Assembly: GCA_002707495.1 (NCBI GenBank)
Contig: PAMZ01000021.1
Coordinates: forward strand, 1 to 64,000
Source: Halobacteriovoraceae bacterium
GTDB taxonomy: Bacteria; Bdellovibrionota; Bacteriovoracia; Bacteriovoracales; Bacteriovoracaceae
Reading direction: 5' to 3'
Length of the DNA stretch: 64,000 nt
Shown here: positions 50,616 through 60,935 of the stretch, one piece after another
How the letters are laid out: each line of letters starts with the position of its first letter
Numbering within the stretch: position 1 is the first letter of the stretch
Notes under the pieces: generated by a model
Told to the model about the DNA's origin: nothing
What the model saw: the letters and a program-made list of their open reading frames with translations, nothing else
Databases searched by the model: none
Translations under genes and position numbers: made by a program

Positions 50616-52028
50616 ATGGAATTAAACACTGAAATTCTGGCCAGAATACAATTCGCTTTTTCAGTATCGTTTCATTATATTTTCCCTCCACTCAGTATCG
50701 GGCTAGGGCTTTTGATGGTGTTTTTTGAAGCCGCCTATCTTAGATCTAAAAATATTCAATATCATCAGCTTGCCCATTTTTGGACAAAAATTTTTGCCGT
50801 AACTTTTGGGATAGGTGTTGTCACAGGTATTGTGATGGAATTTGAATTTGGAACCAATTGGGCAGCGTATTCACGTTTTGTAGGAGATGTTTTTGGTTCT
50901 GCACTAGCAGCGGAGGGAATATTTGCTTTTGCTTTAGAAAGTGGATTTCTTGGAATACTACTATTCGGTTGGAATCGAGTTAAGCCTTGGGTGCATTTTG
51001 TTTCAACTTTGGGTGTGTTTTTTGGCTCCATGTTTTCAGCAGTCTGGATTGTCGTGGCAAATAGTTGGCAACAAACGCCAGCAGGCTTTAAAATTGTAGG
51101 AGAAGGGTTTCATGCCAGAGCCGAAATCACAGATTTTTGGGCCATGGTTTTTAATCCCTCTTCTGTCGAAAGGCTTTTACATGTTTGGGTCGGAGCATTT
51201 CTATCGGGAGCTTTTTTAGTTCTAAGTGTTCATAGTTATTATTTAATAAAAAATAGGCATATAGAGTTATCGAAAATTGCCATAAAAATAGCTCTTATCA
51301 TCGCCACGATAGGTTCTCTCTCTCAGCTTTTTATTGGACATCTTTCTGCAGAAGGAGTGGCAAAAATTCAACCAGCAAAGCTTGCTGCTTTTGAAGGTCA
51401 TTTTATAAGTGAGAAATCAGCTGATTTATATCTTTTCGGTTGGGTAGACCAAGAGAATCAACGTGTCCTTGGACCTAAAATTCCAGGGGGCTTATCTTTT
51501 CTTATTCACGGAAACTTTGATTCTAAGATCACGGGTTTAGATAAATTTGGGCCTGGGGATAAGCCGACTCAGATAAATGCGATATTTCAGTTTTATCATT
51601 TAATGGTAGGCCTTGGAATGATTATGATCGGCTTAAGCTTGTTAGGAAGTTATTTTTACTTCAAAGGCAGACTTTTTCAGACTCAATGGTTATTAAAGAT
51701 ATTTGTTATTGCTTCTATAGCACCTCAATTAGCCAATCAATTTGGTTGGTTTGCAGCAGAAATGGGACGACAGCCTTGGGTCGTTTATGGTCTCCTTAAA
51801 ACTTCAAATGCCTTTTCAGAATCAGTCACCTCTCATCAGATTTTGTTTTCTATCATTCTCTTTTTTATTGTTTATGCATTTTTATTTGTTTTGTTTATTT
51901 ATATGATGAATAAAAAAATCCAGCATGGACCAGATGATGAATCGAATATTGAGAGCCGCCCTATGACCCAGGAAATAGCAAACCTAATCAGTGGGGAGAT
52001 AAAGGGAAGAGCTGGGGAAGAGGTCTAA
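50616..52028 (+). CDS. cydA: Cytochrome bd ubiquinol oxidase subunit I
   Basis: The 470-residue protein starts MELNTEILARIQFAFSVSFHYIFPPLS, with the His ligand of heme b595 near residue 19-20. It has about 9 helices, and GFFAAEMGRQP-like sequence in GWFAAEMGRQPWVVYG places the b558/Q-loop region. The periplasmic Q loop is of the short type by length. Bd oxidases reduce O2 with high affinity and resist sulfide. The gene begins 17 bp after the MBL gene and abuts cydB. Confidence 0.95.
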   Translation: MELNTEILARIQFAFSVSFHYIFPPLSIGLGLLMVFFEAAYLRSKNIQYHQLAHFWTKIFAVTFGIGVVTGIVMEFEFGTNWAAYSRFVGDVFGSALAAEGIFAFALESGFLGILLFGWNRVKPWVHFVSTLGVFFGSMFSAVWIVVANSWQQTPAGFKIVGEGFHARAEITDFWAMVFNPSSVERLLHVWVGAFLSGAFLVLSVHSYYLIKNRHIELSKIAIKIALIIATIGSLSQLFIGHLSAEGVAKIQPAKLAAFEGHFISEKSADLYLFGWVDQENQRVLGPKIPGGLSFLIHGNFDSKITGLDKFGPGDKPTQINAIFQFYHLMVGLGMIMIGLSLLGSYFYFKGRLFQTQWLLKIFVIASIAPQLANQFGWFAAEMGRQPWVVYGLLKTSNAFSESVTSHQILFSIILFFIVYAFLFVLFIYMMNKKIQHGPDDESNIESRPMTQEIANLISGEIKGRAGEEV

Positions 52029-53060
52029 ATGCTATTTGGTATTGATTATGAAACATGGTGGTTTTTAGTCGTAGGAGCTCTTTTTAGTGGTTATGCTATT
52101 TTAGATGGATTTGATTTCGGTGCAGGAGCTTGGCACCTATTATTTGAGTCTGAAAAAGATCGTCGAATAGCACTGAATGCGGTAGGACCCGTATGGGATG
52201 GAAATGAAGTTTGGCTGGTTATTGCCGGTGGAGCTTTATTTGCAGGCTTTCCAAATTTTTATGCAACTTTATTTTCCTCACTCTATATTCCTTTCAAGCT
52301 ATTTCTCGTCTTTATCATATTTAGGGCCATTGCGATTGAATTTAGGAGTAAAGAGCCGGGTGAGCGCTGGAGAAAAAACTGGGATAGAGCCTATTGTATA
52401 TCCAGTATATTTCTAGCCTTCTTATTAGGTGTCGTTCTAGGAAACCTTCTACAAGGAATCTCCGTCGGAGAAAATTATTTATATATGGGCAACGGCTTTT
52501 TTGAGTTTTTAGGCTTCTATCCAGTTCTGGTCGGTCTTACCACTTTGGCACTTTTTATGATGCATGGAGCGATCTTTCTTCTCATAAAAACGCGAGGTTC
52601 TTTACACGAAAAGCTAACCAAGCTTCTTAGAGTAGGAATGATTAGTTTTATTATTTTATTTTCAATGGTGACAATTTTTAGCCTCATTTATTACCCTCAT
52701 TTATCTGATAAGTTTAGGGCGTATCCCATTCTATTTTTCATTCCAGCTTTAGCGATTTTAAGTATGGCAAATATTCCAAGATTGGCTTCAAAAAGAAACT
52801 ACCTTGGCGCATTTTTGTTTTCATCCCTAACGATTAGTTTTCTTTTAGTATTAGTAGCGGTGGAACTCTACCCTGATCTTCTCGTTTCAACTTTAGGTCC
52901 TCAATACAGTATAAATATTTACCAAGCAGCCGCATCAAAAGGCTCCTTAAAGATTATGCTCACTATTACAGCTATAGGTGCACCTTTAGTCGCTTTTTAT
53001 ACTTTTTTTGTCTATAAGACTTTTTGGGGTAAAGTAAGACTTGATGAAAATAGTTATTAG
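52029..53060 (+). CDS. cydB: Cytochrome bd ubiquinol oxidase subunit II
   Basis: The 343-residue membrane protein has YAILDGFDFGAGAWHLLF and PVWDGNEVWLVIAGGALFAGFP, the hallmark of CydB, followed by RAIAIEFRSKEPG. It begins at the base after the cydA stop, so the stoichiometric pair is co-translated. I saw no cydX-like small gene after it; a GNAT gene follows 13 bp later. Confidence 0.95.
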   Translation: MLFGIDYETWWFLVVGALFSGYAILDGFDFGAGAWHLLFESEKDRRIALNAVGPVWDGNEVWLVIAGGALFAGFPNFYATLFSSLYIPFKLFLVFIIFRAIAIEFRSKEPGERWRKNWDRAYCISSIFLAFLLGVVLGNLLQGISVGENYLYMGNGFFEFLGFYPVLVGLTTLALFMMHGAIFLLIKTRGSLHEKLTKLLRVGMISFIILFSMVTIFSLIYYPHLSDKFRAYPILFFIPALAILSMANIPRLASKRNYLGAFLFSSLTISFLLVLVAVELYPDLLVSTLGPQYSINIYQAAASKGSLKIMLTITAIGAPLVAFYTFFVYKTFWGKVRLDENSY

Positions 53061-53073
53061 CTAGGGAGTTAAT

Positions 53074-53523
53074 TTGCAAATTAATTGGTGTCGTGATGAA
53101 AAGTATTTAGATCAAATGGCACGTTTCCAAGTTCAGATGGCTTGGGAGACAGAAAAGTTCGAGTTAAACTTTGAGACGGTATATCGAGGTATAGAAACTC
53201 AAATTAAAAAATCTGATACTGGACGTTATTTACTCGCTACAGAAAATGATCATTTAGTTGGTATGCTGCTCGCTTTAAATGAATGGAGCGATTGGCGTTG
53301 TCAGAATGTTATTTGGATTCATTCTGTGTTTATTTTGCCTGAGTTCAGAAAAATGAAAGTCTTTAGAAAAATGTATGAAATGATTCAAGCTGAGGTGAAT
53401 TCTGATGATAGCCTAGCGGGAATCAGACTCTATGTAGATAAATCCAATATTCCTGCACAAAAAGTTTATCAAAAGATAGGAATGAATGATGAGCATTATG
53501 CTCTCTATGAGTGGATGAAATAA
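53074..53523 (+). CDS. GNAT-family N-acetyltransferase
   Basis: The 149-residue protein has the GNAT layout: GRYLLATENDHLVGMLLA, VIWIHSVFILPEFRKMKVF (acetyl-CoA loop, motif A) and GIRLYVDKSNIPAQKVYQKIGM (motif B). TTG is the start with AGGGAG upstream; no other start is near. It closes the MBL-cydAB operon. The acceptor substrate is unknown. Confidence 0.85.
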   Translation: MQINWCRDEKYLDQMARFQVQMAWETEKFELNFETVYRGIETQIKKSDTGRYLLATENDHLVGMLLALNEWSDWRCQNVIWIHSVFILPEFRKMKVFRKMYEMIQAEVNSDDSLAGIRLYVDKSNIPAQKVYQKIGMNDEHYALYEWMK

Positions 53524-53526
53524 AAA

Positions 53527-53555
53527 AAGGACCTCAATAAGAGACCCTTTATTAA
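53527..53555. terminator. Imperfect bidirectional terminator
   Basis: AAAGG-AC-CTC and GAG-AC-CCTTT pair with a central AC/AC internal loop around AATAA, flanked by A-run and T-run. It lies between the stops of the convergent GNAT and aconitase genes. The stem is imperfect. Confidence 0.5.
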
Positions 53556-53573
53556 TTTCTCAAAGCTTTTTTA

Positions 53574-56249
53574 CTAGCTATTTAATCTTCTTAAAACAAA
53601 ATGAAGGATGCCGCCATTGCGGTAGTATTCAAGCTCATTTGCAGTATCAATTCTTGATTGAAGTGTCACTGTCGTCTCTTTGCCATCAGAATACTTAATC
53701 GTTGCATCCAAAGTTCCCCCTGGCTTTAAATCATTAATACCTGTGATAGTAAATGTTTCATCTCCTGCTAGATTTAAAGTCTTACGATTTTGTCCACCTG
53801 TAAATTGAAGAGGAAGAACTCCCATTCCAATTAAGTTAGACCTGTGAATTCGCTCAAAGCTCTCAACAATAACGGCACGTACTCCTTGAAGTCTGGTACC
53901 TTTTGCGGCCCAGTCTCTGGAGGACCCAGTTCCGTATTCCTTACCAGCAACCACAACAAGAGAAGTATTTTCTTCTTTATACTTCATCGCTGCATCGTAG
54001 ATACTCATTTGTTCACCTGATCCAATATGTTTCGTATATCCACCTTCAACACCATCAAGCATTTCATTTTTGATACGAATATTGGCGAAAGTACCTCTGG
54101 TCATGACCCTGTCGTTACCTCTTCTAGATCCGTATGAATTGAAGTCTTTGATATCAACTCCATTATCTTGAAGATACTTTCCTGCAGGAGAGTCGGCTTT
54201 TATATTACCAGCTGGAGAGATATGATCCGTAGTTGTAGAGTCAGCAAGGATGGCCAAAACTCTCGCTTCTTTAATATCATCTATTGAGTCTGGATTAGCG
54301 CCCATTCCTTCAAAGAATGGAGGATTTTGGATATAAGTTGAGGCTTCTGACCACGAGTAAGTATCACCAGTGGCAGACTTAATGTCTTGCCACTCTTTTG
54401 TTCCATCAAAAACATTTGCATATCTAGAAGCAAACATTTCTGGAGTGACGGCAGACCTAACAGCTGCGATGATCTCTTCATTTGAAGGCCAGATATCTTT
54501 TAAGAAAACATCATTGCCATCTTTATCCTTTCCAAGTGAGTCTGTAGTAAGGTTGATATTCATATTACCTGCTATTGCATAGGCAACGACAAGTGGAGGT
54601 GAAGCCAGATAATTGGCTTTAACATCTGGAGAAATTCTTCCTTCAAAATTTCTATTTCCGGAAAGAACTGATGTCGCAACAAGATCACCTGATTGAATGG
54701 CTTTTGAAAACTCTGACTTTAGTGGCCCTGAGTTTCCAATGCAAGTGGTACATCCATAACCCACAAGATTAAATCCAAGCTTATCTAAATCATCTTGAAG
54801 ACCTGCAGCCTCTAAATAATCAGAGACGACTTTTGAACCAGGGGCCAGAGATGTCTTAACCCATGGCTTTACTTTTAGTCCTCTTTCTAATGCCTTTTTT
54901 GCCACCAATCCTGCTCCAATCATGACTGAAGGGTTAGAGGTATTTGTACAACTTGTTATAGCTGCGATAACGACATCTCCTTGAGAGATTGAGAAATCCT
55001 GCCCTTCAACAGGCACTTCTTTTTTAAGATCAGTAGCCTTAAAAGTATTTTGCATATCCTTCTCAAATTGTGTTGAAGCGTCAGAGAGAAGAATTCTATC
55101 TTGCGGTCGCTTTGGCCCTGCAATGGCAGGTTTAACGGTGGCAATATCCAATTCAAGTGTGTCTGTGAATACCGGCTCGTCGGTTGGTTCTGCCCACAGC
55201 CCTTGCTCTTTGGCATAGGCTTCTACAAGTGCAACTCTGTCTGCATCTCTTCCAGAGAATTTGAGATAGTTAATGGTTTCATCATCAATGGGAAAAAATC
55301 CCATAGTAGCTCCGTATTCAGGGGCCATATTCGCAATAGTCGCTCTATCTGCCAGTGAAAGATTCTTTAAACCCTCACCGTAAAATTCAACAAATTTTCC
55401 AACCACGCCTTTTTCTCTTAGCATCTGAACAACTCTTAAAACAAGGTCTGTCGCTGTTGTTCCTTCAGATAGGTTTCCAGTAAGCTTAAATCCTACAACC
55501 TCTGGAATAAGCATGGTAACAGCTTGGCCAAGCATAGCAGCCTCTGCTTCAATTCCACCAACACCCCAGCCTAAAACGGAAAGACCGTTGATCATTGTGG
55601 TATGAGAATCTGTTCCTACGAGAGTATCACAATAGGCAACTTCACCCTCGTCACTGTTTTTTGTCCAAACGACTTGCGCTGTATACTCAAGGTTTACCTG
55701 GTGGATGATTCCGGTACCAGGAGGAACAACTCTGAAGTTATCAAAAGCAGACTGTCCCCATTTAAGAAATTCATAACGCTCATTATTTCTTTCAAATTCA
55801 AGTTTAACGTTATTCCCGAAAGCGCCATCAGTTCCATAATGATCAACCATAACTGAGTGATCAATCACAAGATCAACGGGAACTTGAGGGTTAATTTTTT
55901 TAGGATCTCCTCCTAGGTTTTTGATGGCATCTCTCATCGCTGCAAGATCTACAACGGCTGGAACACCTGTAAAATCTTGCATCATAACTCTAGCAGGATA
56001 ATAGTTAATTTCATGAGTTGATTTTTTATCTTTGGCCCACTGGTTAATGGCTTCGATATCAGCTTTGTAGACAGTGAAGTCGTCTTCATTTCTTAGTAGG
56101 TTCTCTGCAAGAACTTTAAGTGACTTGGGAAGTTTATTAAGATCACCTAGTCCATTTTTTTGAGCTTCTTTTAGAGAGTAGAATTTGTAATCTTTACCGC
56201 CAGCACTAATTGAACTGAAAGCATTGAATGAGTTCTTACTTTTTGCCAT
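53574..56249 (-). CDS. acnA: Aconitate hydratase A
   Basis: This full-length 891-residue AcnA/IRP-type aconitase has the cluster cysteines in [12 protein letters not shown] and [10 protein letters not shown], and active-site regions [14 protein letters not shown] and [16 protein letters not shown]. It isomerises citrate and isocitrate in the TCA cycle and contains a labile 4Fe-4S cluster. AGGAGT precedes the ATG at 56249. It stands alone as a transcription unit. No change in key residues was noticed. Confidence 0.97.
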   Translation of the reverse strand: MAKSKNSFNAFSSISAGGKDYKFYSLKEAQKNGLGDLNKLPKSLKVLAENLLRNEDDFTVYKADIEAINQWAKDKKSTHEINYYPARVMMQDFTGVPAVVDLAAMRDAIKNLGGDPKKINPQVPVDLVIDHSVMVDHYGTDGAFGNNVKLEFERNNERYEFLKWGQSAFDNFRVVPPGTGIIHQVNLEYTAQVVWTKNSDEGEVAYCDTLVGTDSHTTMINGLSVLGWGVGGIEAEAAMLGQAVTMLIPEVVGFKLTGNLSEGTTATDLVLRVVQMLREKGVVGKFVEFYGEGLKNLSLADRATIANMAPEYGATMGFFPIDDETINYLKFSGRDADRVALVEAYAKEQGLWAEPTDEPVFTDTLELDIATVKPAIAGPKRPQDRILLSDASTQFEKDMQNTFKATDLKKEVPVEGQDFSISQGDVVIAAITSCTNTSNPSVMIGAGLVAKKALERGLKVKPWVKTSLAPGSKVVSDYLEAAGLQDDLDKLGFNLVGYGCTTCIGNSGPLKSEFSKAIQSGDLVATSVLSGNRNFEGRISPDVKANYLASPPLVVAYAIAGNMNINLTTDSLGKDKDGNDVFLKDIWPSNEEIIAAVRSAVTPEMFASRYANVFDGTKEWQDIKSATGDTYSWSEASTYIQNPPFFEGMGANPDSIDDIKEARVLAILADSTTTDHISPAGNIKADSPAGKYLQDNGVDIKDFNSYGSRRGNDRVMTRGTFANIRIKNEMLDGVEGGYTKHIGSGEQMSIYDAAMKYKEENTSLVVVAGKEYGTGSSRDWAAKGTRLQGVRAVIVESFERIHRSNLIGMGVLPLQFTGGQNRKTLNLAGDETFTITGINDLKPGGTLDATIKYSDGKETTVTLQSRIDTANELEYYRNGGILHFVLRRLNS

Positions 56250-56423
56250 GTGTTACTCCTGATAATTTAATTTGCTGAATTTTAACATAGACGCAACACT
56301 CTGGGCATAAGATTTTTAGTAGACTGTATCACTCTGTCATAAACTTTATATTCTCTAAAATCTTCCAAAATAGGGTGACTATTGGCTTTAATTCGTAAAC
56401 AATAAACTAAAAAAAGGTTGTTT

Positions 56424-56921
56424 ATGGAAAACTCTTATTATCAAATTGCCCAGGTCCTCTCAAAGAAAATGGCTTCTCAGCATTTTGAAGAAATTTTTAA
56501 ACAACCTTCGCAATCTGACCCAAGATTTGAGGATGAAACTTTCCTGCAGGCCTATAGAGAGATGAAAGATAAGTATCAGGTCTGCTTTAAACTATTCGGT
56601 GAGTTAAACTTTAAAATCTTGGTATTTGAATATATGCGTAATATTCCCTATGAAAGAGATAACTACGGTCATTTATTCGGCGAATTCTTAGGACAGATAC
56701 CGAGTCTTCAAACAATGAAATATATTAAATGGATCGCTAAGTTAGATTGGTTTTGGTTTGCAGATGATAAGGATAGCATCAAATTGCCTAAGGGCACTTT
56801 AAGCTCTTGGGGAAATCTCCAAAAGGGAGAGGATAAAATCCAAATTGAGATTGATGAAAGCATCATGGAAAAATTAGTGGTAAAAAAAGTTGGCCACGAG
56901 TATCGGATTCTTGCAGTATAA
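56424..56921 (+). CDS. Hypothetical protein, weakly HvfC/DUF2063-like
   Basis: From the ATG at 56424, with AAAAGG at 6 bp, the product is 165 residues, helical and soluble. The segment FGEFLGQIPSLQTMKYIKWIAKLDW resembles the putative DNA-binding domain of DUF2063/HvfC proteins (their FL...PYL-LA-LEW pattern), but the match is weak and by eye. The end (about 135-165) is a small beta-strand region. It lies 6 bp before the kinase-like gene and is probably co-transcribed. Function unknown. Confidence 0.55.
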   Translation: MENSYYQIAQVLSKKMASQHFEEIFKQPSQSDPRFEDETFLQAYREMKDKYQVCFKLFGELNFKILVFEYMRNIPYERDNYGHLFGEFLGQIPSLQTMKYIKWIAKLDWFWFADDKDSIKLPKGTLSSWGNLQKGEDKIQIEIDESIMEKLVVKKVGHEYRILAV

Positions 56922-56927
56922 GAGTTA

Positions 56928-57890
56928 ATGGGTGTTTATTCAGAAATAAATCTAAATGAGATCAATGAGATCTTAAAATACTACGAATTGGGTAATGCGG
57001 TTTCCTATCAGGCAACAATTACGGGGATCTCTAACTCTAATTTTAAAGTAGTATTGACTTCAGGAAAAGAGGTTCTCCTGAAGGTTTCTAATGATAAAAC
57101 TATCGAGCAACTAGAAAACGAACAAAGAATCTTACAAGTTTTAGAAAAATATAATTATCTTCATTCATTGCATCCTATTCAAACTATTCAAGGAAAACCC
57201 ATCTATCACCATAAAAATTATTTTGGAGTGGTATTTCCTTTTATAAATGGTCTTCCCCCGATAATTGATAATTCAGCGATTGCACAAATTGGAAAGGCAC
57301 TCGGTGAGCTGCATAGCCTTGAAATACATAAAGAAGACCTGGCCACTATTAGACCCCATGATCTTGTGGGTTATGGAGGTCTACATATTCAAGATTATAT
57401 TGAGCAACCGAATTGCGCTCCAGATTTTAAAGACGCCTTTCTAAAGATTTTTCCTCAAGGACTAAATGATATCCCGTATGATATTTTTCCTGCAGGAATT
57501 ATTCATGGTGATCTCTATTTTGATAACTCTCTTTTTCACGAGGGCAAACTGGTCACTTTAATCGATTTTGAACAAAGTGGAAGAGGGCGATTTATTCTAG
57601 ACCTTGGTATAGCTCTAAGCGGAAGCTGTCTTAATTCAAGTCGAGATAATCTTGATTTAGCTTTAGCGCGACATTTTATTAAAGGTTATGAACAAATTAG
57701 GCCATTGAAAGCTATTGAACGTGAATATTTAATGATGGCAGTAAAGGTGGGCTTTTTCTCCATAGGTCTATGGCGAATAAAGCGGTTTTTAGAAGGTAAT
57801 TTAGACGAAAGCAAAAGGTATAATTATCGAGAACTTCTAGAGCGTTGCCTAAACTTTGATAAAGCTTTTAAAAACGAAGTATATTTTTAA
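56928..57890 (+). CDS. Homoserine-kinase-II/aminoglycoside-phosphotransferase-like kinase
   Basis: The 320-residue protein has the protein-kinase-like APH fold: TGISNSNFKVVLTSGKEV with a Lys (VLLKVS), the catalytic loop AGIIHGDLYFDNSLF and the metal-binding TLIDFEQSGRG. The overall sequence is closest to ThrB2-type homoserine kinases, as seen in FINGLPP and ALGELHSL. The alternative is a choline or sugar kinase of the same superfamily. Its stop overlaps the opposing ABC-transporter gene by 4 bp. Confidence 0.85.
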   Translation: MGVYSEINLNEINEILKYYELGNAVSYQATITGISNSNFKVVLTSGKEVLLKVSNDKTIEQLENEQRILQVLEKYNYLHSLHPIQTIQGKPIYHHKNYFGVVFPFINGLPPIIDNSAIAQIGKALGELHSLEIHKEDLATIRPHDLVGYGGLHIQDYIEQPNCAPDFKDAFLKIFPQGLNDIPYDIFPAGIIHGDLYFDNSLFHEGKLVTLIDFEQSGRGRFILDLGIALSGSCLNSSRDNLDLALARHFIKGYEQIRPLKAIEREYLMMAVKVGFFSIGLWRIKRFLEGNLDESKRYNYRELLERCLNFDKAFKNEVYF

Positions 57891-59440
57891 TTATCCCTAA
57901 GCCCTGGGGAGACAATTATTTTTTCAAAAATCCCTAAAATTTTATCCACTAAAATAGCTAGTAGGGCGGCTGGAATTGCTCCCAGAAAGATCAACCTAGT
58001 ATTCACTGTTGCCACTCCCTTAAAAATAGGATCGCCAAAGCCACCTGCACCGACCATTGCAGCCAATGTTGCAGTTCCTATGACTATAACTGCTGCCGTT
58101 CTTAGACCTGCTAGCATGACAGGAAGTGCTAGCGGGATTTCCACATAACGTAGTATTTGAAAGGAGCTTAAACCCATACCTCTAGAGGCTTCGATATAAT
58201 TATGATCCACACCTTTTATGCCCTCATAAGTGTTTCTTAAAAGTGGGAGAAGTGAATAAAGAAACAGAGCAATGAGTGCTGGTAAATATCCAATCCCCAA
58301 AAGCGGTATCATAAAACCTAGAAGTGCGATGGAGGGAATTGTTTGGATAGTATTCACAATAGGGAAAATAAATTTTGTGAGATGCTCTTTTCTGGTGAGT
58401 AAAATCCCTAGTGGGATAGAGATTAAGCAGGCCATAAATAATGCCCCTAAAGACAAAAGCATATGCTCGATAAAAAGCTTTTTTAAATAAGGCAGCCTGT
58501 TTTTAAAGAAACTAATCAAACTTTCTTCCTCGAAAGTTTGTACATCACCATCGATTAAGCCTTTTCCAATTAAGAAGTTTTTCGCAACAAGAGGGATATT
58601 TCTCTTTAATCGATCTACTTGATCATTCATTTCAATCATCTCAGTTTCACTTATTTCACCCGCGAGAGTTTTCATAACTGCTTTCAAGGCTGGAAATTTT
58701 TTTAATGAATTTTTGGAAGCTAGGAGTGCAACCTCATAGGGTGGGAAAAACATGAGGTCATCTTTAAGTGTTTTTAAATTAAATGCACCGATGCGACCAT
58801 CAGTTGAGTAGGCCATAATCATGTCTACACTTTCATTTTTAATGGCGGAATACATAAGCCCTGCTTGCATTGAAGTTATATTAGAGGGGGGAAACCTCAA
58901 ACGATAGGCTTTAATTAAAGAATTGAATCCATCTTGTCTTTCCATAAACTCATGGGCAGAGGCAAACTTGAAATTGAGATCTTTATCTGAGAGTTGACTT
59001 AAATTTTCGATATTCTTGAATTTCTTATCATTGCGTCTGACAGCTACTGTATAAGTATTATTAAACCCCAAGGGTTGAGACCATTCGAGCTGAAACTTTT
59101 GATTGAATTGCTCTTGAACTCTTGCAAAAACTCTTTTCGAGTCCCTGAGGCCATCCTCTTTTAAGATCATGATATAGCCTGTGCCAGTGTACTCAGGATA
59201 AATATCAATACCCCCAGTAGTGAGCGCATCAAAGACGACCTTAGTGCCTCCGAGACCTAACTTCCTTTCAACTTGTAGTCCATGATTTATTTCTAAAAGT
59301 TGGGCCACCATTTCAGAGATGAGCATTGACTCCCCGAAAATTTTTGATCCAATTTTAACTTTATCTGCTGACTTTGCTAGCGTGGTAGAAGAAGTTAATA
59401 TAATAAAAAAAACGCTCATTATGAATTTCGACTTACGCAT
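57887..59440 (-). CDS. Glycine-betaine/choline-type ABC transporter: fused substrate-binding and permease protein
   Basis: The 517-residue protein is a fusion. A signal (about 1-23) leads to an OsmF/ProX-like binding domain (VKIGSKIFGESMLISEM, IDIYPEYTGTG, about 25-290). A permease domain follows with about 6 helices (LLSLGALFMACLISIPLG, TIQTIPSIALLGFMIPLLG, EASRGMGLSSFQIL the EAA-like loop, about 315-515). This arrangement is known in OpuC/Bcb-type osmoprotectant importers. Its start overlaps the ATPase gene by 8 bp. The likely ligand is a quaternary ammonium compound. Confidence 0.9.
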   Translation of the reverse strand: MRKSKFIMSVFFIILTSSTTLAKSADKVKIGSKIFGESMLISEMVAQLLEINHGLQVERKLGLGGTKVVFDALTTGGIDIYPEYTGTGYIMILKEDGLRDSKRVFARVQEQFNQKFQLEWSQPLGFNNTYTVAVRRNDKKFKNIENLSQLSDKDLNFKFASAHEFMERQDGFNSLIKAYRLRFPPSNITSMQAGLMYSAIKNESVDMIMAYSTDGRIGAFNLKTLKDDLMFFPPYEVALLASKNSLKKFPALKAVMKTLAGEISETEMIEMNDQVDRLKRNIPLVAKNFLIGKGLIDGDVQTFEEESLISFFKNRLPYLKKLFIEHMLLSLGALFMACLISIPLGILLTRKEHLTKFIFPIVNTIQTIPSIALLGFMIPLLGIGYLPALIALFLYSLLPLLRNTYEGIKGVDHNYIEASRGMGLSSFQILRYVEIPLALPVMLAGLRTAAVIVIGTATLAAMVGAGGFGDPIFKGVATVNTRLIFLGAIPAALLAILVDKILGIFEKIIVSPGLRDN

Positions 59441-60161
59441 TGAGATGCTCCGCTAAAAATGAACGGACAAACTCATTTGCAGGTTTCTCGGTAAAATCTT
59501 TTTGAGTTCCCATTTGTACAATCTCTCCATGATTCATAAGGATGACTTTGTCTGCTAGCTTGAAAGCTTCATTCATATCATGGGTCACGATTAAAATTGT
59601 TTTTCCTAGTTTTTGATTGAGATTATAAAACTCATCATGCATGGAGTTTCTGGTTATGGGATCAAGTGCACCAAAAGGCTCATCCATCAGCATCACGGGG
59701 GGATTCTCCATTAAAGCGCGAGCGATTCCAACTCGCTGTTGTTGACCTCCAGAAAGCTCCTTAGGATATCGATTAGAAATTTCTTCGAAGGGAAGATCCA
59801 CCACTTTCATCAGTTCTTGGACACGCTCATCAATATATTCAGGCTTACGGTTTTTTATTTTTGCGAGAATTGATATATTCTCTTTGATGGTCAAGTGGGG
59901 AAGAAGCCCCGCTTTTTGAATGACGTAGCCTATTTTTCGACGCCAATTGATGGGGTCTTCATCTCTGGCGGCCATGCCATCGACTAAAACTTCACCTGAA
60001 CTTGGTTCGATTAAACGATTGATCATTTTTAGAGTCGTCGTTTTTCCACAGCCACTTGTGCCAATGATACAGCCGATCATGCCCGTTTCGAGTTTGAAGC
60101 TTACGTTTTTAACGGCGTGGTTTTCGCCAAAAAATTTTGAGACATTTTTTAATTCTATCAA
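59433..60161 (-). CDS. Glycine-betaine/choline ABC transporter ATP-binding protein
   Basis: The 242-residue ATPase has Walker A GTSGCGKTTTLK, the signature LSGGQQQRVG, Walker B VMLMDEPFGALDP and the switch His VTHDMNEAF. It resembles ProV/OpuCA without a C-terminal CBS domain (the protein ends shortly after the ABC fold). It energises the permease-binding fusion encoded directly downstream with an overlapping start. Confidence 0.92.
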   Translation of the reverse strand: MIELKNVSKFFGENHAVKNVSFKLETGMIGCIIGTSGCGKTTTLKMINRLIEPSSGEVLVDGMAARDEDPINWRRKIGYVIQKAGLLPHLTIKENISILAKIKNRKPEYIDERVQELMKVVDLPFEEISNRYPKELSGGQQQRVGIARALMENPPVMLMDEPFGALDPITRNSMHDEFYNLNQKLGKTILIVTHDMNEAFKLADKVILMNHGEIVQMGTQKDFTEKPANEFVRSFLAEHLNA

Positions 60162-60295
60162 ATTATTAATATTTTAACTTCCGCACCTAATAAGATCAAT
60201 TAATGTGGCGCGCATGATTTTGTGCTACGCAAGTGAAATCAGGTCCAAAATCTGCTATTATTTCTGATCGATAATTTAAAAAAGGATAGAGATAA

Positions 60296-60934
60296 ATGAG
60301 TGATTTAGAAACGAAAACAAGAAAATTAGGTCATAGTAGAGGGGATCTCAACAAGTGGAGAAAAGAGGGGTATATCCCAGCAGTTGTTTACGGTAAAGAT
60401 CTACCTGAATCACTTCCAATTTGGGTTGGGGTTAACACATTTATGAAAACCTATGAAACCACCGGAAAAATTATGGAAATTAGTGTTGATGGAAAGGTTG
60501 AGATGGTAAACGCAAAGGTTCTGGACCGAGATCCTATGGGGAAACTTCAACATGTAAATTTTCATAAACTGGTTCGTGGTCAAAAAACACAAGTTAAAGT
60601 TCCTCTACACTCTGAAGGTGAAGCCAAAGGTGTTAAAGATGGAGGAATTCTTTCTTGGGGACATGATAAAATCGTAGTCGAAGCCGTACCTAAAGATATC
60701 CCTGAAAGTATCACTATTGATGTTACAGCTTTAGAAATTGGAGATGTTCTTCATGCCAAAGACATCAAACTTCCTAAGGGTCTAACTCTTGTTGATGAGG
60801 GAGATCTAGATATTATAACCATTCAGGCTCCTTCAAAAGCTGAAGCTGAAGAGGAAACCGAAGCAGCCGCAGAGGGCGAAGCAGCTGATGCTCCAGCAGC
60901 AGAGGCTCCTGCAGAAGAAAATAAAGAATCATAA
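60296..60934 (+). CDS. rplY: 50S ribosomal protein L25 (CTC-type general stress form)
   Basis: This is a 212-residue two-domain L25/CTC protein. The N-terminal 5S-rRNA-binding domain has KLGHSRGDLNKWRKEGYIPAVVYGK, and the C-terminal TL5/CTC domain (about 95-185) has VKVPLHSEGEAKGVKDGG and IDVTALEIGDVLHAKDIKLP. An acidic Ala/Glu-rich tail follows. The terminator 60971-60993 starts 37 bp after the stop. It binds 5S rRNA in the large subunit. Confidence 0.95.
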   Translation: MSDLETKTRKLGHSRGDLNKWRKEGYIPAVVYGKDLPESLPIWVGVNTFMKTYETTGKIMEISVDGKVEMVNAKVLDRDPMGKLQHVNFHKLVRGQKTQVKVPLHSEGEAKGVKDGGILSWGHDKIVVEAVPKDIPESITIDVTALEIGDVLHAKDIKLPKGLTLVDEGDLDIITIQAPSKAEAEEETEAAAEGEAADAPAAEAPAEENKES

Positions 60935-60935
60935 T

